NCBI GenBank assembly: GCA_029204225.1
Contig: CM055098.1
Coordinates: forward strand, 56,428,710-56,492,709
DNA length: 64,000 nt
Direction: 5' to 3'
DNA from: Diphasiastrum complanatum
Lineage: Eukaryota; Streptophyta; Lycopodiopsida; Lycopodiales; Lycopodiaceae
Shown one piece after another: positions 1 to 10,258 of the stretch. The stretch's first letter is position 1. Every line of letters begins with the position of its first letter. A program made the translations under genes and the position numbers. A model generated the notes under the pieces. It worked only from the letters and a program-made list of their open reading frames with translations. It made no database searches and had not been told where the DNA came from.

Positions 1-215
1 CCAATAGTCCCATATTTCATGCAAGAAGCAAGCACATAGAAGTGGCACACCATTTTGTGAGAGAAAAGCTTATTGGAGGAGAAATCTATTTGGAGCATGT
101 CAACTCATCCTCTTGTATTGCCGATCTACTCACCAAGCCTTTGAGCAAAAGTGCTTTCATCAAGCATAGATCTAATATTGGAGTTATATCAAGATCAATG
201 CTTAAATCTTCATAG
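1..215 (+). pseudogene. Ty1/copia polyprotein C-terminus (RNase H end), cut by the window edge
   Basis: An open frame begins at base 3 and ends with TAG at 213-215. It reads NSPIFHARSKHIEVAHHFV, then IADLLTKPLS, the usual C-terminal signature of copia RNase H. In the element this domain removes RNA from the RNA:DNA hybrid during reverse transcription inside virus-like particles. Only about 70 codons are visible and they carry no stop, so this part looks young. A polypurine tract and an LTR follow at once, as expected for the 3' end of a plus-strand element. The rest of the element lies to the left of the window. Confidence 0.85.
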
Positions 216-225
216 ATAATTTTTT

Positions 226-233
226 AGGAGGAG
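226..233 (+). other. polypurine tract of the copia element at the left edge
   Basis: AGGAGGAG lies 11 bases after the polyprotein stop and directly before TGTGAAGAATTG. This is the position and composition of the plus-strand primer site of an LTR retrotransposon. Confidence 0.6.
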
Positions 234-888
234 TGTGAAGAATTGAAAAAGATTATCTATGTTAGATATAGGAGTCTTATGTTTTTTATATCAAACATCT
301 AGGTGTAGGATGTTGATAGGAACAAATTTGGCATAGATGGCAAATTATCCATTTCCACTTGTAATGCCACTAGAGTAAGAGGCTAAACTCGTGCCAATCA
401 GAGTGTAGATAAGTGTAATGCTTTTGTTTGATGAATTCTAAGAGGTCCAATAGGATTTAGAGGTGGAACCATGAGAGGTCCAATAGAATTTGAGGTTTGG
501 TCCAGTAGAATCTAGAGGTGAATGGATCAATGGTCCGATAGGATTAAGAGGTGAAAAAAGTGTGGTATAATCATAGTTAAGCATAGTGGTAGCTCGTGGA
601 TCTACTAGTATCATTGTACTCCTCATTTGGATCTAATTGATTTTGAGATTGAGTGGATTTTGTGAGTAATTGATTTTCTAGCTTTCTCTCTCTACTCGAG
701 AGCTCATGATGATTTTCTCTCTCTACCCGAGGAGAGCAGCTTGTTTTTACTTAGATTATTTTTGGAACACTTCCCGCATGTGTGTGAGAGTTGGAAGTGA
801 TTGAATGCATGTAGTAGTGTGTTTTTGCCATAGAATCAAAGATAGATCTTGAATCTCAATCTAGTCTTGATCTTGGTGCATCTACACA
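234..888 (+). repeat. 3' LTR of the left-edge copia element (right end uncertain)
   Basis: The start TGTG after the polypurine tract is firm. The right end is a guess: CTACACA at 888 would give a TGTG/CACA terminal pair and an LTR of about 655 bp, but no second LTR is present to confirm it. The LTR contains CT-rich blocks around 682-730 and a set of short direct repeats at 444-553. Confidence 0.45.
444..553. repeat. four imperfect copies of GGTCCAATAGGATTTAGAGG
   Basis: Copies start at 444, 477, 499 and 532, so the spacings are 33, 22 and 33 bp. They vary at a few bases (GGTCCAATAG, GGTCCAATAG, GGTCCAGTAG, GGTCCGATAG). They lie in the U3-like half of the copia LTR, where enhancer repeats are common, but no function is shown. 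Confidence 0.75.
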
Positions 889-1253
889 CCTTAGGAGATC
901 ACAAGTACATGTTGTGGACAGTCCACACATGTGAAATCAATAGAAGCTGGGCGAGCTACTCAGGTATAGCCTATGGTGAGGTTTGCATGCATTCATTCAT
1001 TGAGTCCTTGGTAGACTCTTGTGCTTGGAGCATGAGAAATGGATGGGAATCAGCTTTCGGGGCTTATAGGACATGATGTCAGGGCAAAGCAGCTTGGAGC
1101 ATGGCTTTGTTTGAGAGATACATCAGAGATGAGGCTTGGAGCGCTCAGCAGATTGTGAGAGATCTTTGGATGATGTATGACGACATCTATGTGATATACT
1201 TGGACATGAGGGCATCTTGGTTACAGGTGCAAGCCATGATCGAGAGGATCTGA
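849..1253 (+). pseudogene. unidentified reading frame with one internal stop
   Basis: The frame is open from 849 to a TGA at 1074-1076 and then continues for about 58 codons to TGA at 1251-1253. The second part is rich in Trp, Tyr and acidic residues (AAWSMALFERY, DLWMMYDDIY). I do not recognise the protein. It starts inside or just beyond the copia LTR, so it may be old element sequence or chance. No splice sites or neighbours support a gene. Confidence 0.2.
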
Positions 1254-2099
1254 TTTGGAGACCAGTGGTGTAGCAGCGGATCTACGAGTGGCACAGGTGT
1301 TGGTACGACAGGATACCACTTATGGACAGGCCATGGTCATGTATTTGACGCTTTATCATTTGTGCTGGTTTGCATGAGTGTGTGTGGGCTTGCATGTTAC
1401 CTTGTCACGGGAGTCTAGATCTATGCATTTGTTACATTTGAAACAAAGTAGTCATTTGGATGCCCATTGACTTGTCATTATGCCCTTCAATGAAGTTAGC
1501 CTTTGGACCTCAAGAAGTTGACCTTCAATAGAAATAAGTTCGAACGTTCCACATTTGTGTGGTCAACATACAAGGAGTTCGACCTTAAAACTTCTTCATA
1601 AATGCCTTTCGATTATTCAAATGTCGTCAGCCTTCAAATAATGGAAATTAATGAGGTCGTTCGAAATGAGCAAACCATTTAATAGCCCGACAATTCGTAG
1701 GTCTTTGGTCTATATAAAGGCATGGCCAGTTCGGTAAGGTGAAACACTTTTGAATAACTTGCTTCCCATGAATATAATGTCCACATAGTGGTTTGCATAT
1801 CGCCCAACTCAAATTTTTGAATATGCCTTAAGACTCGTAAAGAAGGTTCGACATGCCTTTGAAAGAAAAGGTTGTAATCTTAACACAAGTTGTCTTAAAA
1901 AACAGATGCTAAGCTTTGGCTTATATAATAATATGGACAATTAAAGTCTTGGAAAATAGCTTTAGGTACTTTACTGTCTTAAATAATTAGACAATTAATT
2001 AGACAGTTCTCTAAATAGCTCATTAGATAGTTCATTAATCAGTAAAATGAAATAACCATGTTATCACATGTCTCCCTCCTCAATTGCGCAGCGACCTCG
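1254..2099. other. intergenic AT-rich stretch, no gene seen
   Basis: No frame of note. A TATA-like TATATAAAG lies at about 1709-1718 (plus) and TTATATAAG is readable on the minus strand near 1920-1930. A minus-strand purine run followed by TGTGATAAC near 2065-2085 resembles a polypurine-tract/LTR junction, but no second LTR or coding end supports an element here. Confidence 0.4.
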
Positions 2100-3180
2100 C
2101 AAGCACTAAGAAAAAACACTATTGAAGTTTGAATAAAATTGGACATGGTAAAAACCAATTCGTGTTGTACAGTCTTCAATAAAGATAATAGAATATCTGG
2201 ATATCAGTAACTTTGTCACATTTTGAAGTATACAACCATAGCAGCACCTTGAAAAGAAAAAAGGGCATTGAGCAGGTCAGCAGTCCTCGATCATTACCAA
2301 AACTTTGTGAACATTCTTCAACAAAGAAATAATCAGCTTGCAATAAAGTCGGCTGTCATGACCAGCCATAGCAGCTCCTATCTTTGCAGAACAATCCATG
2401 TTAGTCTCTTCGTAAATCGAAAAATCAGTATAAACCAGCCAACATAGTTTCTTGGACAACATCACAGCGTCGGCATAGGCTTTTTATTGAGGATAAAGAT
2501 CTTGTAAAGAACCAAAAGAATGCAAATAGAGAAAGAAAAACAAAAAAGAACTAAATTATGGAAAAGCATGGATCAATGATTGCTTACATAAAACCAGAAT
2601 TTTATCAACATGACAAAGGACCTTCAATCTCCACATAACAAGAACTGAACACATTTACAAACTTTAATTAAATTTAACAAAGCTACAAAAAAAATGAAAA
2701 ACAACAAAAGAAAAACGTTTTCTAGTCTTTATGGTGGCTTATAATACTGATAGAATAGTAGATAAATCAAGTCTAAATCCGTCTTTCTTAAATCTTCTGA
2801 ATATCGGGATAATTGACAGTCTGCACACAAACTTGCTTAATATCTGTATAGGACTGCTTCTTTCTCTTAGAGGTAAATATAGATTTCTGTGAGTGTGCCT
2901 CTGTCACCTCATATATTTCTTCGACAATCCAAGATTCATCTTCTAAAACAAGAAATAGTCCTTCAAACAGAGAAGATGTATAGCAATAGCACATAGACTG
3001 GGATCCACACAACTTGCTGAGTCAAGAAATTTGAGAAATAAATTGAGAGCAGGGAAGCAAGAATTGTTGGACATTCTTCTCCCTCAGTTTTAGAATTAGA
3101 GCTTTCAAAAACGGGCTCTAGCAAATTTGGCATAATGACTGCTTGGATAGGCAAAAAACAGTCTTCACCCAAGCTTACAC
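2100..3180 (-). pseudogene. possible exons of a decayed, unidentified host gene
   Basis: Three minus-strand blocks look more protein-like than chance: about 2963-3172 (LYYNLLHFC, then LLEPVFESSNSKTEGEECP), 2788-2950 (SLFEGLFLVLEDESWIVEE) and 2277-2475 (KKLCWLVYTDFSIYEE). They are in order on one strand, separated by AT-rich DNA that could be introns, and each ends in a stop. I do not recognise the product. Against a live gene: no common frame, no clear start, and no certain splice pairs. Confidence 0.25.
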
Positions 3181-4264
3181 AGAAATGCAGTAAATTGTAG
3201 TATAACGAGTGTCATTCCCCATGAAGAGAGCACATAGTAGGGATATTCTATCATTTTTGGAGGAATTTAGGATTTAGCAGTGATATTCAGTGAAATGTCA
3301 TAATGAAGGTGAAAACAAACTGGTTATCGAAAGATATTCACAACAGGCAGCCAATACCACCATAGGTTTTGTATAAGATAGAACAAACTCCAGAGAATAA
3401 TATAGAATTCTCAACCATAGGTTTCAGATTTTGAGTGAGAGTAAAAGAACTCTGAGCTATTAACCACTGTGAAAGTACAATATTTTAGGACCATAAATGG
3501 ATCTACAAAAGATCCACAAGAGTGATTGGATGCTTGCCTAACAATCTATCAAAAAACTAGACACAAAAAAGTTGATCTAGATTGGTGATTTGACAAACAA
3601 CAAGCATTAACAATCAAAAGCATTGATCAACATTGAAATCCGAGCTCACACATGTGTACTATAGACGGCCTTCAAGCTGAGAAACAAGTAGAAATTGATT
3701 TGGTTTCATTTGGATCACAAAAACTTAATGTACATAGTGAACTAGCTTGAGATTGCCAATGAGCTCCAAAAATATTTTATCTTCTCACTATGAGAGCTTG
3801 GAATACATAGCAAATTCGACTTCCTTCTTCAAGTTAGGTGGATTTCCAGCATGTAATAAGGAAGTTAACTCACTCTTCTTGCCCTAAAATGAAACCCTAG
3901 CCTAGATCCTGAGTTATGCTTGGTAGGTAGCTAGTTGGTCAAATTTTCACCTTAAACTAAGGTGTAGGTCCTAATAAAGTAGGGATGACCACCAAATAGA
4001 CATGACCAACTCTCTTGAATTGACCTAACATACATTAAAGTGGGTTGCCACATGGCATCTTGGCCTTCATGTGTGGAACCCAATTATACACAATATTTAC
4101 AAAGTTCTACATGGCTAGATTTGCCAAAATAGGCTATATTTTCACAACCACTAATTCAGTGATAAGATCAAGCATGGCCTAAGCACTGTGGATCAGGTCT
4201 CAACTTAGTCAATTCATCATATTTCTCAAGGCCAAGCGATTGTTCTGATACTTCTTACAATGTA
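3181..4264. other. intergenic, nothing supported
   Basis: AT-rich unique-looking DNA. No frame over 60 codons and no repeat boundary seen. Confidence 0.5.
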
Positions 4265-4422
4265 CTATCTTGTCCCTCAATAGCCAAGATAAACTTTGTT
4301 ACTCTTGAGTTTTGAGAAAGGAGACTCTAAACCACTGCATAATTCAATTAACACTGATTAATGTTAACTACAAATCCGCACATAGTGCAGAATCCATTAT
4401 CAGACAAAATCACCATGAAAAT
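4265..4422. repeat. dispersed repeat, copy 1 (copia insertion target)
   Basis: About 155 bp match 26430-26590 in the same orientation with few differences, for example GATAAACT...GTTACTCTTGAGTT and AATCCATTATCA. Homology stops exactly where the copia LTR starts at 4423, so this copy was the insertion target. The wider identity of the repeat is unknown. Confidence 0.8.
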
Positions 4423-4531
4423 TGTTGGATTTATTTCCTCTACTCTCCTAAATCCTATGTTAATCTGCCTCCATTCATGCTGCTGCATTTTTACTCATGT
4501 TGTCGCATAGGTCTGCATATTTACATGTAAA

Positions 4532-4651
4532 ATAAGACAGGCAAAAAACGTGACTGTTTGCATATATACAAGTAAATTTCCACAGGCGAAAAAAGGTGAC
4601 ACTGTCTTTTTACACATGATTTGTGACAGGCGAAAAAGACGACACTGTCCT
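4532..4651 (+). repeat. three tandem GACAGG...CACTGTC hairpin repeats in the LTR
   Basis: The blocks are GACAGGCAAAAAACGTGACTGT, CACAGGCGAAAAAAGGTGACACTGTC and GACAGGCGAAAAAGACGACACTGTC, about 45 bp apart (first 20 bases of each are diagnostic). The ends GACAG and CTGTC are inverted copies, so each block can fold or bind a dimeric factor. In U3 such arrays often act as enhancers; that is inference. Confidence 0.65.
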
Positions 4652-5263
4652 ACAAATGACGAAGGTGCCCTAATGGAAAAGTGAAGGTACCCTATAAATC
4701 AAATTTTAAGGCATTTGTCAGAGTGTCGCATTTTTCACATTTTCATCAACGTTCATTTCAGCGAATGCTGATGTCGCGACCTTCTCATGCTCATCCCATG
4801 CGTTGTGCAATCAGATTTGACAACGACATCAGCCACCCACGATCTCCCACAAACAACACATCCACTTTGTACTTTCTTCATCTGCACACCTGTAAAAATT
4901 AGTATATATATTAACTAGCATCTGTGTATTCAAACAACAATAATTGAGTGTGTGTAAAATATAGCATGTATCATAAGTATATCAGAGATGGATGAAGTAG
5001 ATGCTTTCGCGCATTGATTCTTTGTATTGTCAGTAATAGGTTAAATTCTTTTTACAAATTGGATTAGTTTTGTGAAGCACGCGATTTTGTCTGCTATTGT
5101 CTTGTGCTCACCTACATTATTGACCGGTATATTTCACTATACTTAATCTGATACAACTCTGTTTGTTCTGCGTTTAGATTTGCATCAATTTTGCAATGCT
5201 TTTCTACATTTTGTCTGACTCTCTTATTCCTAAATTTTGTAGTCTGTTCTTAGCGAATAATTA

Positions 5264-5343
5264 TTAGTCTAGTTGTTCGTGACTAATATTTAGTCTTGTC
5301 TTTCGCGACTGACAATCAGTCTAGCTGTTCACGACAAATTATC
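5264..5343 (+). repeat. three direct repeats of TAGTCTAGTTGTTCGTGACTA
   Basis: Imperfect copies of about 26 bp start near 5266, 5291 and 5318. They vary mainly in the TTCGTGAC core (TTTCGCGAC, TTCACGAC). They lie about 220 bp before the LTR end. Confidence 0.6.
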
Positions 5344-5551
5344 ATTCTGATGTCTTCATGCTTAATGTTTGGCTACGTAATAAGATCAAACGTGATTTCT
5401 TTCACTAATGTTCTGTTCGAATCTGATAAGCATAGTCATGCTTTAGAGAAAGAGTGAAAAAGCTCATTCCGCTGCGCATGAACACTTTCCATTCGTGTTC
5501 GTTTCTCTTCGAGCTGTTCTCATTTCTCTCACACACCCTCTTTCTCCAACA

Positions 5552-5565
5552 TGGTATCTGAGAGC
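5552..5565 (+). other. primer-binding site (initiator tRNA-Met) of copia E
   Basis: TGGTATCTGAGAGC directly follows the LTR end CCAACA. It is close to TGGTATCAGAGC, the complement of the plant initiator tRNA-Met 3' end, which primes minus-strand synthesis. Confidence 0.75.
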
Positions 5566-5701
5566 TATTCTCTATAGCCTGATAAGCTTCCACAGTAACA
5601 AGACTCTACCAGCCGATAGACTTCTTGTTCTGTAATTTCACACCAGATTTTCATACTTAAGTCACTGATAATTTTTCCTATCACCTAAACTAATCTTCCA
5701 C

Positions 5702-6248
5702 ATGGATTCCCAAGGAAAAGCTAGTCCTATTATGGACAAGCTTGATGGAGCCAATTACCATCTGTGAAAATTTAAGATGAAAACAGTGCTAATGGCTAAA
5801 GAATTGTATGATGTTGTTATAGGTGCAGAAAGGAAACCCGAAGCTGACGACGCAACAATTGCCAGATGGACACTGAAGATGGCAAAGCTTTCGCGCTAAT
5901 CATCCTCAACATTTTGGATACTCAGATCGGCCATGTATCCGAAGCCCAGACATCCAAAGAAGTCTGGGACATTTTGAGCACATTATATGAAGTGCGAGAT
6001 ATAGCTTCCAAGCTACATCTCAGGAAGAAATTTTACTCGCTCAAGGTGGCGAACGGTGATTCTTTGCAGAATCACATCAACCAATTCAAGAACCTGCTTC
6101 CAAGCTACATCTCAGGAAGAAATTTTACTCGCTCAAGATGGCGAATGGTGATTCTTTGTAGAATCACATCAACCAATTCAAGAACCTGCTATAGCAAATG
6201 GCCGTTGTCGGATCTATCATAGACGATCAAGACGCAGTGATGCAATTG
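5702..6248 (+). pseudogene. copia E gag (UBN2-type), broken
   Basis: The ATG at 5702 opens MDSQGKASPIMDKLDGANYH, the typical N-terminus of copia Gag, which forms the virus-like particle. A stop TGA at 5765-5767 replaces the conserved Trp before KFKM. A frameshift near 5860-5870 leads to the next frame, with LNILDTQIGHV, SKEVWDIL and LHLRKKFYSLK. A 92-bp tandem duplication at 6005-6188 shifts the frame again. The gag reading resumes at 6189 (AVVGSIIDDQDAV) and ends abruptly near 6250, where opposite-strand copia sequence begins. No zinc knuckle, protease or pol of this element remains. Confidence 0.85.
6005..6188 (+). repeat. 92-bp tandem duplication inside gag
   Basis: Copies start with CTTCCAAGCTACATCTCAGG at 6005 and 6097, giving a period of 92. 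They differ at about 3 bases (AAGGTGG/AAGATGG, GCGAACGG/GCGAATGG, TTGCAG/TTGTAG). Since 92 is not a multiple of three, the duplication itself is a frameshift. Confidence 0.9.
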
Positions 6249-6249
6249 C

Positions 6250-7030
6250 TTAAGTATCTTCTTTTTTACTAAGTCCCAAACCACATGATACTTGATAGCT
6301 ATGTGTTTCGTTCTCGAATGAAATATAGGATCTTTTGTAAGATACATTGTTGAAGTGTTATCCATAAGCAAAACATAGGGTTTAGAAATATTTTCATCTA
6401 ATCCTTCCAACATTTGTTTGATCCATGTTAGATCGTTTGCCATCTTAGCTACTGCTACTTATTCGGCCTCACACGAAGATTGAGCTACTGTTGTCTGCTT
6501 CTTGCTTATCCAAAATATGGCTGTGCCAAATGCTAAGATAGAACCTCTTGAAATACTTTTGCTATCATCCTTCATGGATGCCTAGCTTGCGTCACTATAA
6601 GATACGAATCGAAATCTAGATTTCTTCGAATAACATAGTCCATAGTCTTTTGATTCTTGGAGATATTGCACCACTCTTTTTGCTAACTTCCAATGCAACA
6701 ATCCTAGGTTCTCATTGAATTGGCTTAGCCTGTATACTGCAAATGCTATATTAGGTCCGGTGTTGTCTACAAGATACAACAATGATCCAATCAGCCTTCG
6801 ATAGGGTGTATTGGCCGTCATCTACATAAACAGCCAAAATGATAATTTCATCTGCGACATGTTTGATATAGACATTCAACTCAACGAACAAAGGTTCGAA
6901 ACTTCAAGAACATAGTGTTTCATCCTTCTTTTTAAACCATTGTCTGGCTGCTTGTTTCAGACCATAGATGCTCTTATTCATGTGACATCCGAATTCTGGA
7001 TATTCTTTACTTATAAAACCTATTTGGAGG
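6250..7030 (-). pseudogene. copia RT (C-terminal part) and RNase H fragment, opposite strand
   Basis: Read on the minus strand from 7030 down: KSIYGLKQAARQWF, then AVYVDD (YVDD codons at 6817-6828, the RT active site), then a jump to NTPYRRLIGSLLYL, which normally lies about 90 residues further on. The segment between was deleted and the frame changed. RNase H follows with FVSYSDAS, a stop, then CEAE, a stop, and DNTSTMYLTKDPIFHSRTKH. It ends at about 6250, against the gag of copia E. It cannot be copia E itself in one piece, since the strands are opposite. Confidence 0.85.
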
Positions 7031-7135
7031 CTGTAGATACCAGGGTTCACGGTCCATTGATAGGAGTTCAGGGTTGGTCTTAGGGATTAGGTCTTTTTTT
7101 GTTTCACCATGCCATCAAAGTTGTTTGAACTGTGA

Positions 7136-7362
7136 TCAGAGGTCAACTTGCTCGAGGGTAGGTACAGTCATCAGAGCAGTGCCAGACATCAACGGTGCTA
7201 CTATTGTGGATTTGAGAGGGCTCTTACGAGGCTGAAGGCCCACTTCTTGGGTGTCAATAGGCCTGACAGTTACATTTGGGAGTGATCCCCTACAGCTTGG
7301 TCCAACCAAATGTGCGTGAGCGTCTCTTGGCACAGTACGGAGAGAATATTGTCGTGTTGGCC
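7136..7362 (+). pseudogene. possible BED-type zinc finger (hAT-like), left part, split by chromovirus A
   Basis: One plus frame at 7196-7252 reads CYYCGFERALTRLKAHFLG. Plant hAT transposases and BED proteins often carry CxxC...TRLKxHLxG. The usual distal Cys or His is not obvious here, and downstream codons include a stop. The sequence stops at the TGGCC duplication of chromovirus A and would resume at 13291. The call rests on this one motif. Confidence 0.3.
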
Positions 7363-8280
7363 TGTTGCGCCGGCGCCTCAAAGGGCGCTGGGACTTGAGC
7401 GGTTTTCCCAACACACGCTTAAGTCTAACATTCATCCATCATGCACTTACGTAAAAGCCAACTCAGAAACGTAACAAGCTTAACCATTCAGACATAAGAA
7501 AACTAGAATCTCAACCAACCCGAAAGCCAACTCAGAATCCGTCCCCAAAAGGTAACCAAAGGCAAAGACAAGCCACACATGAAATCCAAGGCATAGTGGT
7601 CGCCAAACTGACCAATTGGCATAGCGGCAAGCCCCATGTCGATGACAGGGACCCTTAGGCGCCAGCGACGCAAAAAGGTTGTAGTAAGGGTCCTTCCACT
7701 TGGACCAGTCCCGGAGGCGAAACCGAAATGGTAATCATCCCCAAGGATCAACTTTATTAGATTTGGAAGAGGTTACATTCATACATAGACTGACTGGTCT
7801 CGGGGCCACCAACACATGCTGGGCATTGTGCCTGGCTCGTGCTGGTAGAGGGAGCTGAGACCTGGCGACTAGATTCCTGGCGCTGGTTGAGCTGCCCAAG
7901 TTTCTGTCTGCCGGACTCCCCCTATAGTTCTGCTGTGATTCGGCGCACCCCCTCTGGTTTGAAACATAGTGCTTTCTGGTAAAGCACGCTTTTTGGGACT
8001 TAGTTTTTATTTTGCTGATTAAGCCTGGCAAGCCTGGCAGAATCAGTCTGGCTCCAGGACATGGGTCCCGGGAGCCATTCCGACGGCAGAATCAACTTGC
8101 TTCCTGACTAGGCCATGATTCGAGCTCCAGAGCTAGCTCATGACTTGTGACTACTTGACTAGCTCACCACAGGTCGGCGGCTCAGTCCTTGACGTTCTAA
8201 CTTGCTCTGGGACCTTAGGGAGCACCACCTCTTAGAGTCTTACAGGGCACACTAGGTGCACCTGAGTCAGCTTTACAACA
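7363..8280 (-). repeat. 3' LTR of chromovirus A (918 bp)
   Basis: On the plus strand it runs from TGTTGCGCC to TTTACAACA. The LTR of element C (24330-25247) has the same 918-bp length and near-identical sequence in the other orientation. A polyadenylation signal AATAAA is present in the sense strand near 7755-7765 (TCTAATAAAGTTGATCC). Confidence 0.92.
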
Positions 8281-8291
8281 TCCTCCCCTCG
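8281..8291 (-). other. polypurine tract of chromovirus A
   Basis: Sense CGAGGGGAGGA abuts the LTR start TGTTGTAAAG. This primes plus-strand DNA synthesis. Confidence 0.85.
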
Positions 8292-8301
8292 TTTGAAAAA
8301 G

Positions 8302-8317
8302 CTGATGTCCTCATCAG
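8302..8317 (-). other. CTGATG-AGGA-CATCAG palindrome before the polypurine tract
   Basis: A perfect six-base stem with an AGGA loop lies about 10-25 bases upstream of the polypurine tract. It recurs in C at 24293-24308 (one G-T wobble) and in the LARD elements, for example 44241-44260, where the stem is eight bases. Confidence 0.8.
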
Positions 8318-8524
8318 GACAAAACTAGACCTAGGACGTATGGCACGGGCTCAATTCACCGGCCTTAACAACTTTTGAAGTAAAAAGATACATTGGCAGT
8401 AGCACAAGAAAAGTGTAGATAAAGTTCACTTACGTAAAACCTATGTAAAGCTGCAAGTGATTTATTGACAAACTTAAGAAAGATACCTGGAAGTTCCTTG
8501 AACTTCAAAATTGGCCATGAGTGT

Positions 8525-8980
8525 TTATGCAGGAGGCATGCCGCCAGGTAGTGCTTTGTGTGCCGATCTGGGAAAACAGCTATTGCGTTGATTCTTCTGC
8601 AGATAATCTACAAGTACTTCAGGGGCTCCCTCCTTAAGTTTGTCTTCATACTCCCAAGAAGCCTCAATGAGTGGAGCCCGTAGCCACTTCACGAGATATT
8701 CACGTTGCACACCAGTTCGCTTTCTATGTGTCAATATTTGTTCAAGTACAAGCTGCCTCTTTGTATCATCAAGTGTCGTTGTGGGTGACGAAGTTCGTGT
8801 TGCCGATCAAATCGCTCATCTGGTTTGTACCGTTTGAGTAATGAGATATGAAACGCATTGTGTATATCCAAGCTGGATGGCAGCGCCAATCGGTAAGCCA
8901 CTGGGTTGATCTTCTTGGTGACATGATATGGTCCCGCATAAGGTCAAACGAACTTATGAGAGAAACCTTTTGGTAATGCA
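8525..8980 (-). pseudogene. chromovirus A integrase C-terminus and chromodomain
   Basis: The chromodomain-like segment reads REYLVKWLRAPLIEASWEYE and ends near the stop at 8525-8527 after LPGGMPPA. Such a domain can steer integration toward methylated-histone chromatin. The upstream linker (8769-8980) holds SLISSFDLMRD-like decay products in the wrong frame compared with element C, where the same region is open from 23731 to 24090, so at least one frameshift is present. A 3' untranslated segment of about 230 bp separates the stop from the polypurine tract. Confidence 0.8.
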
Positions 8981-10258
8981 ATGTTCTTTGTGTTCAGCCA
9001 CACTTGATCACCTTCCTCAAATTCCAGTTCTCGTCGATGTGGGTTCACGTCAGCTGCCATACTTCTTTGGGACTGCTCTAAAAATGACTGCACCTCTGTC
9101 AGCTTTGTGTGCCACTCATTGATGAATTCCTCTACAGTGGGTACTAAGGTTTCTTGCACACCTGTAAGAAAAGAGCTTGGAACAATCGGTAGCCGACCAT
9201 TGCTTATCTCGAATTGTGCCCGTCCAGTAGATCTGTTCACTTGGTTGTTATGTGCAAACTCGAGAATATCCAAGTAGTTGACCCAATCAGATTGGTCCCA
9301 AGCGACGTAATTTCATAAATATTGTTCAATCTGTCGATTGACTTGTTCCGTTTGCCCATTTGTTTGAGAGTGATATGCAGTGCTGAAATTCAATCCAGTT
9401 CCCACGAGGTGAAATAGGCAAGTCCAAAAACTTTCCGACGAACTTGGTGTCTCGGTCAGAAATAATCGTTCTAGGTAGGCCATGGTATTTGAAGACACAT
9501 TTGAAAAATAACCTCGCCACTTCTTCAGCTGTCACTGAACTTTTAGTTGGTAAAAGGTGAGCTTGTTTTGAAAAACGGTCAACCACCACATAAATTGAGT
9601 CAAAACCCTGGCAACGTGTTAGTTGAACAATAAAATCCATGCTCACTGAGTCCCAAGGGTATGCTGGTACTGGTGATGGCTGGAGTAGTCCTGCTGGGGC
9701 TAGCGGTTCCACCTTCACTTGTTGACATGTAGGACATGTTTGCACATAGGATTCAATGTCTGCCCACATATCTGGCCGATAGAAGCCTCTCTTGAGAAGT
9801 TCATACATGCGATTCACCCCTGGATGTCCGGCGGCTAGTACGTCATGATGCTCCCTCAAGATTTTCTTCCTCAAGTTGATGTTGTCTGGAACATATACTC
9901 TACATTGTTTATAAACAACCATTTGGTCTTTCCAAGTAAAATGTTTACAAGGCTTTCCCAACTGGAATTTGATCATTAGATTCTTAGCCAACGCATCTAC
10001 ACCATAGTTCTCTTTGATTTCTTGGAGTAGATCGGTCACCTGGGCTGAAACCGTCGCCATCAAGTGCTCTTGTCTACTGAGTGCATCTGCTACCACATTA
10101 TTCTTTCCCGTCGTATGTAGAATGTCTATATTGAATTTTGAGAGAAAGTTTTGCCATTGCATCTGCTTTGGCGTGAGCATACCATGGGATGAGAAGTACT
10201 TAAGTGATACGTTGTCAGTGAACGCCTTAAAGGGCTTTCCTGCCACATATGTCTCCAA
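8944..10258 (-). pseudogene. chromovirus A integrase, frameshifted and stopped
   Basis: Minus-strand order: the end of RNase H ([15 protein letters not shown]), the zinc-binding segment (HHDVLAAGHPGVNR...CPTCQQVK), and the catalytic core with SMDFIVQL (first Asp) and [10 protein letters not shown] (second Asp). One extra A on the plus strand at 9426-9430 (five instead of four, as in element C) shifts the frame just after GKF. The third catalytic region ([12 protein letters not shown]) survives in the next frame and is followed by a TGA at 9313-9315 in place of an Arg codon. Both lesions are also in chromovirus B. The domain normally inserts the cDNA into the host genome. Confidence 0.9.

Larger units (their letters stand above)
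4423..5551 (+). repeat. 5' LTR of copia element E
   Basis: The ends form a perfect inverted pair, TGTTGGA and TCCAACA. A primer-binding site for initiator tRNA-Met follows directly, and a gag frame comes 150 bp later. The LTR is about 1129 bp. It holds three hairpin repeats near its left end (4532-4651) and three direct repeats at 5264-5343. A related LTR ends at 28930. Confidence 0.8.
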
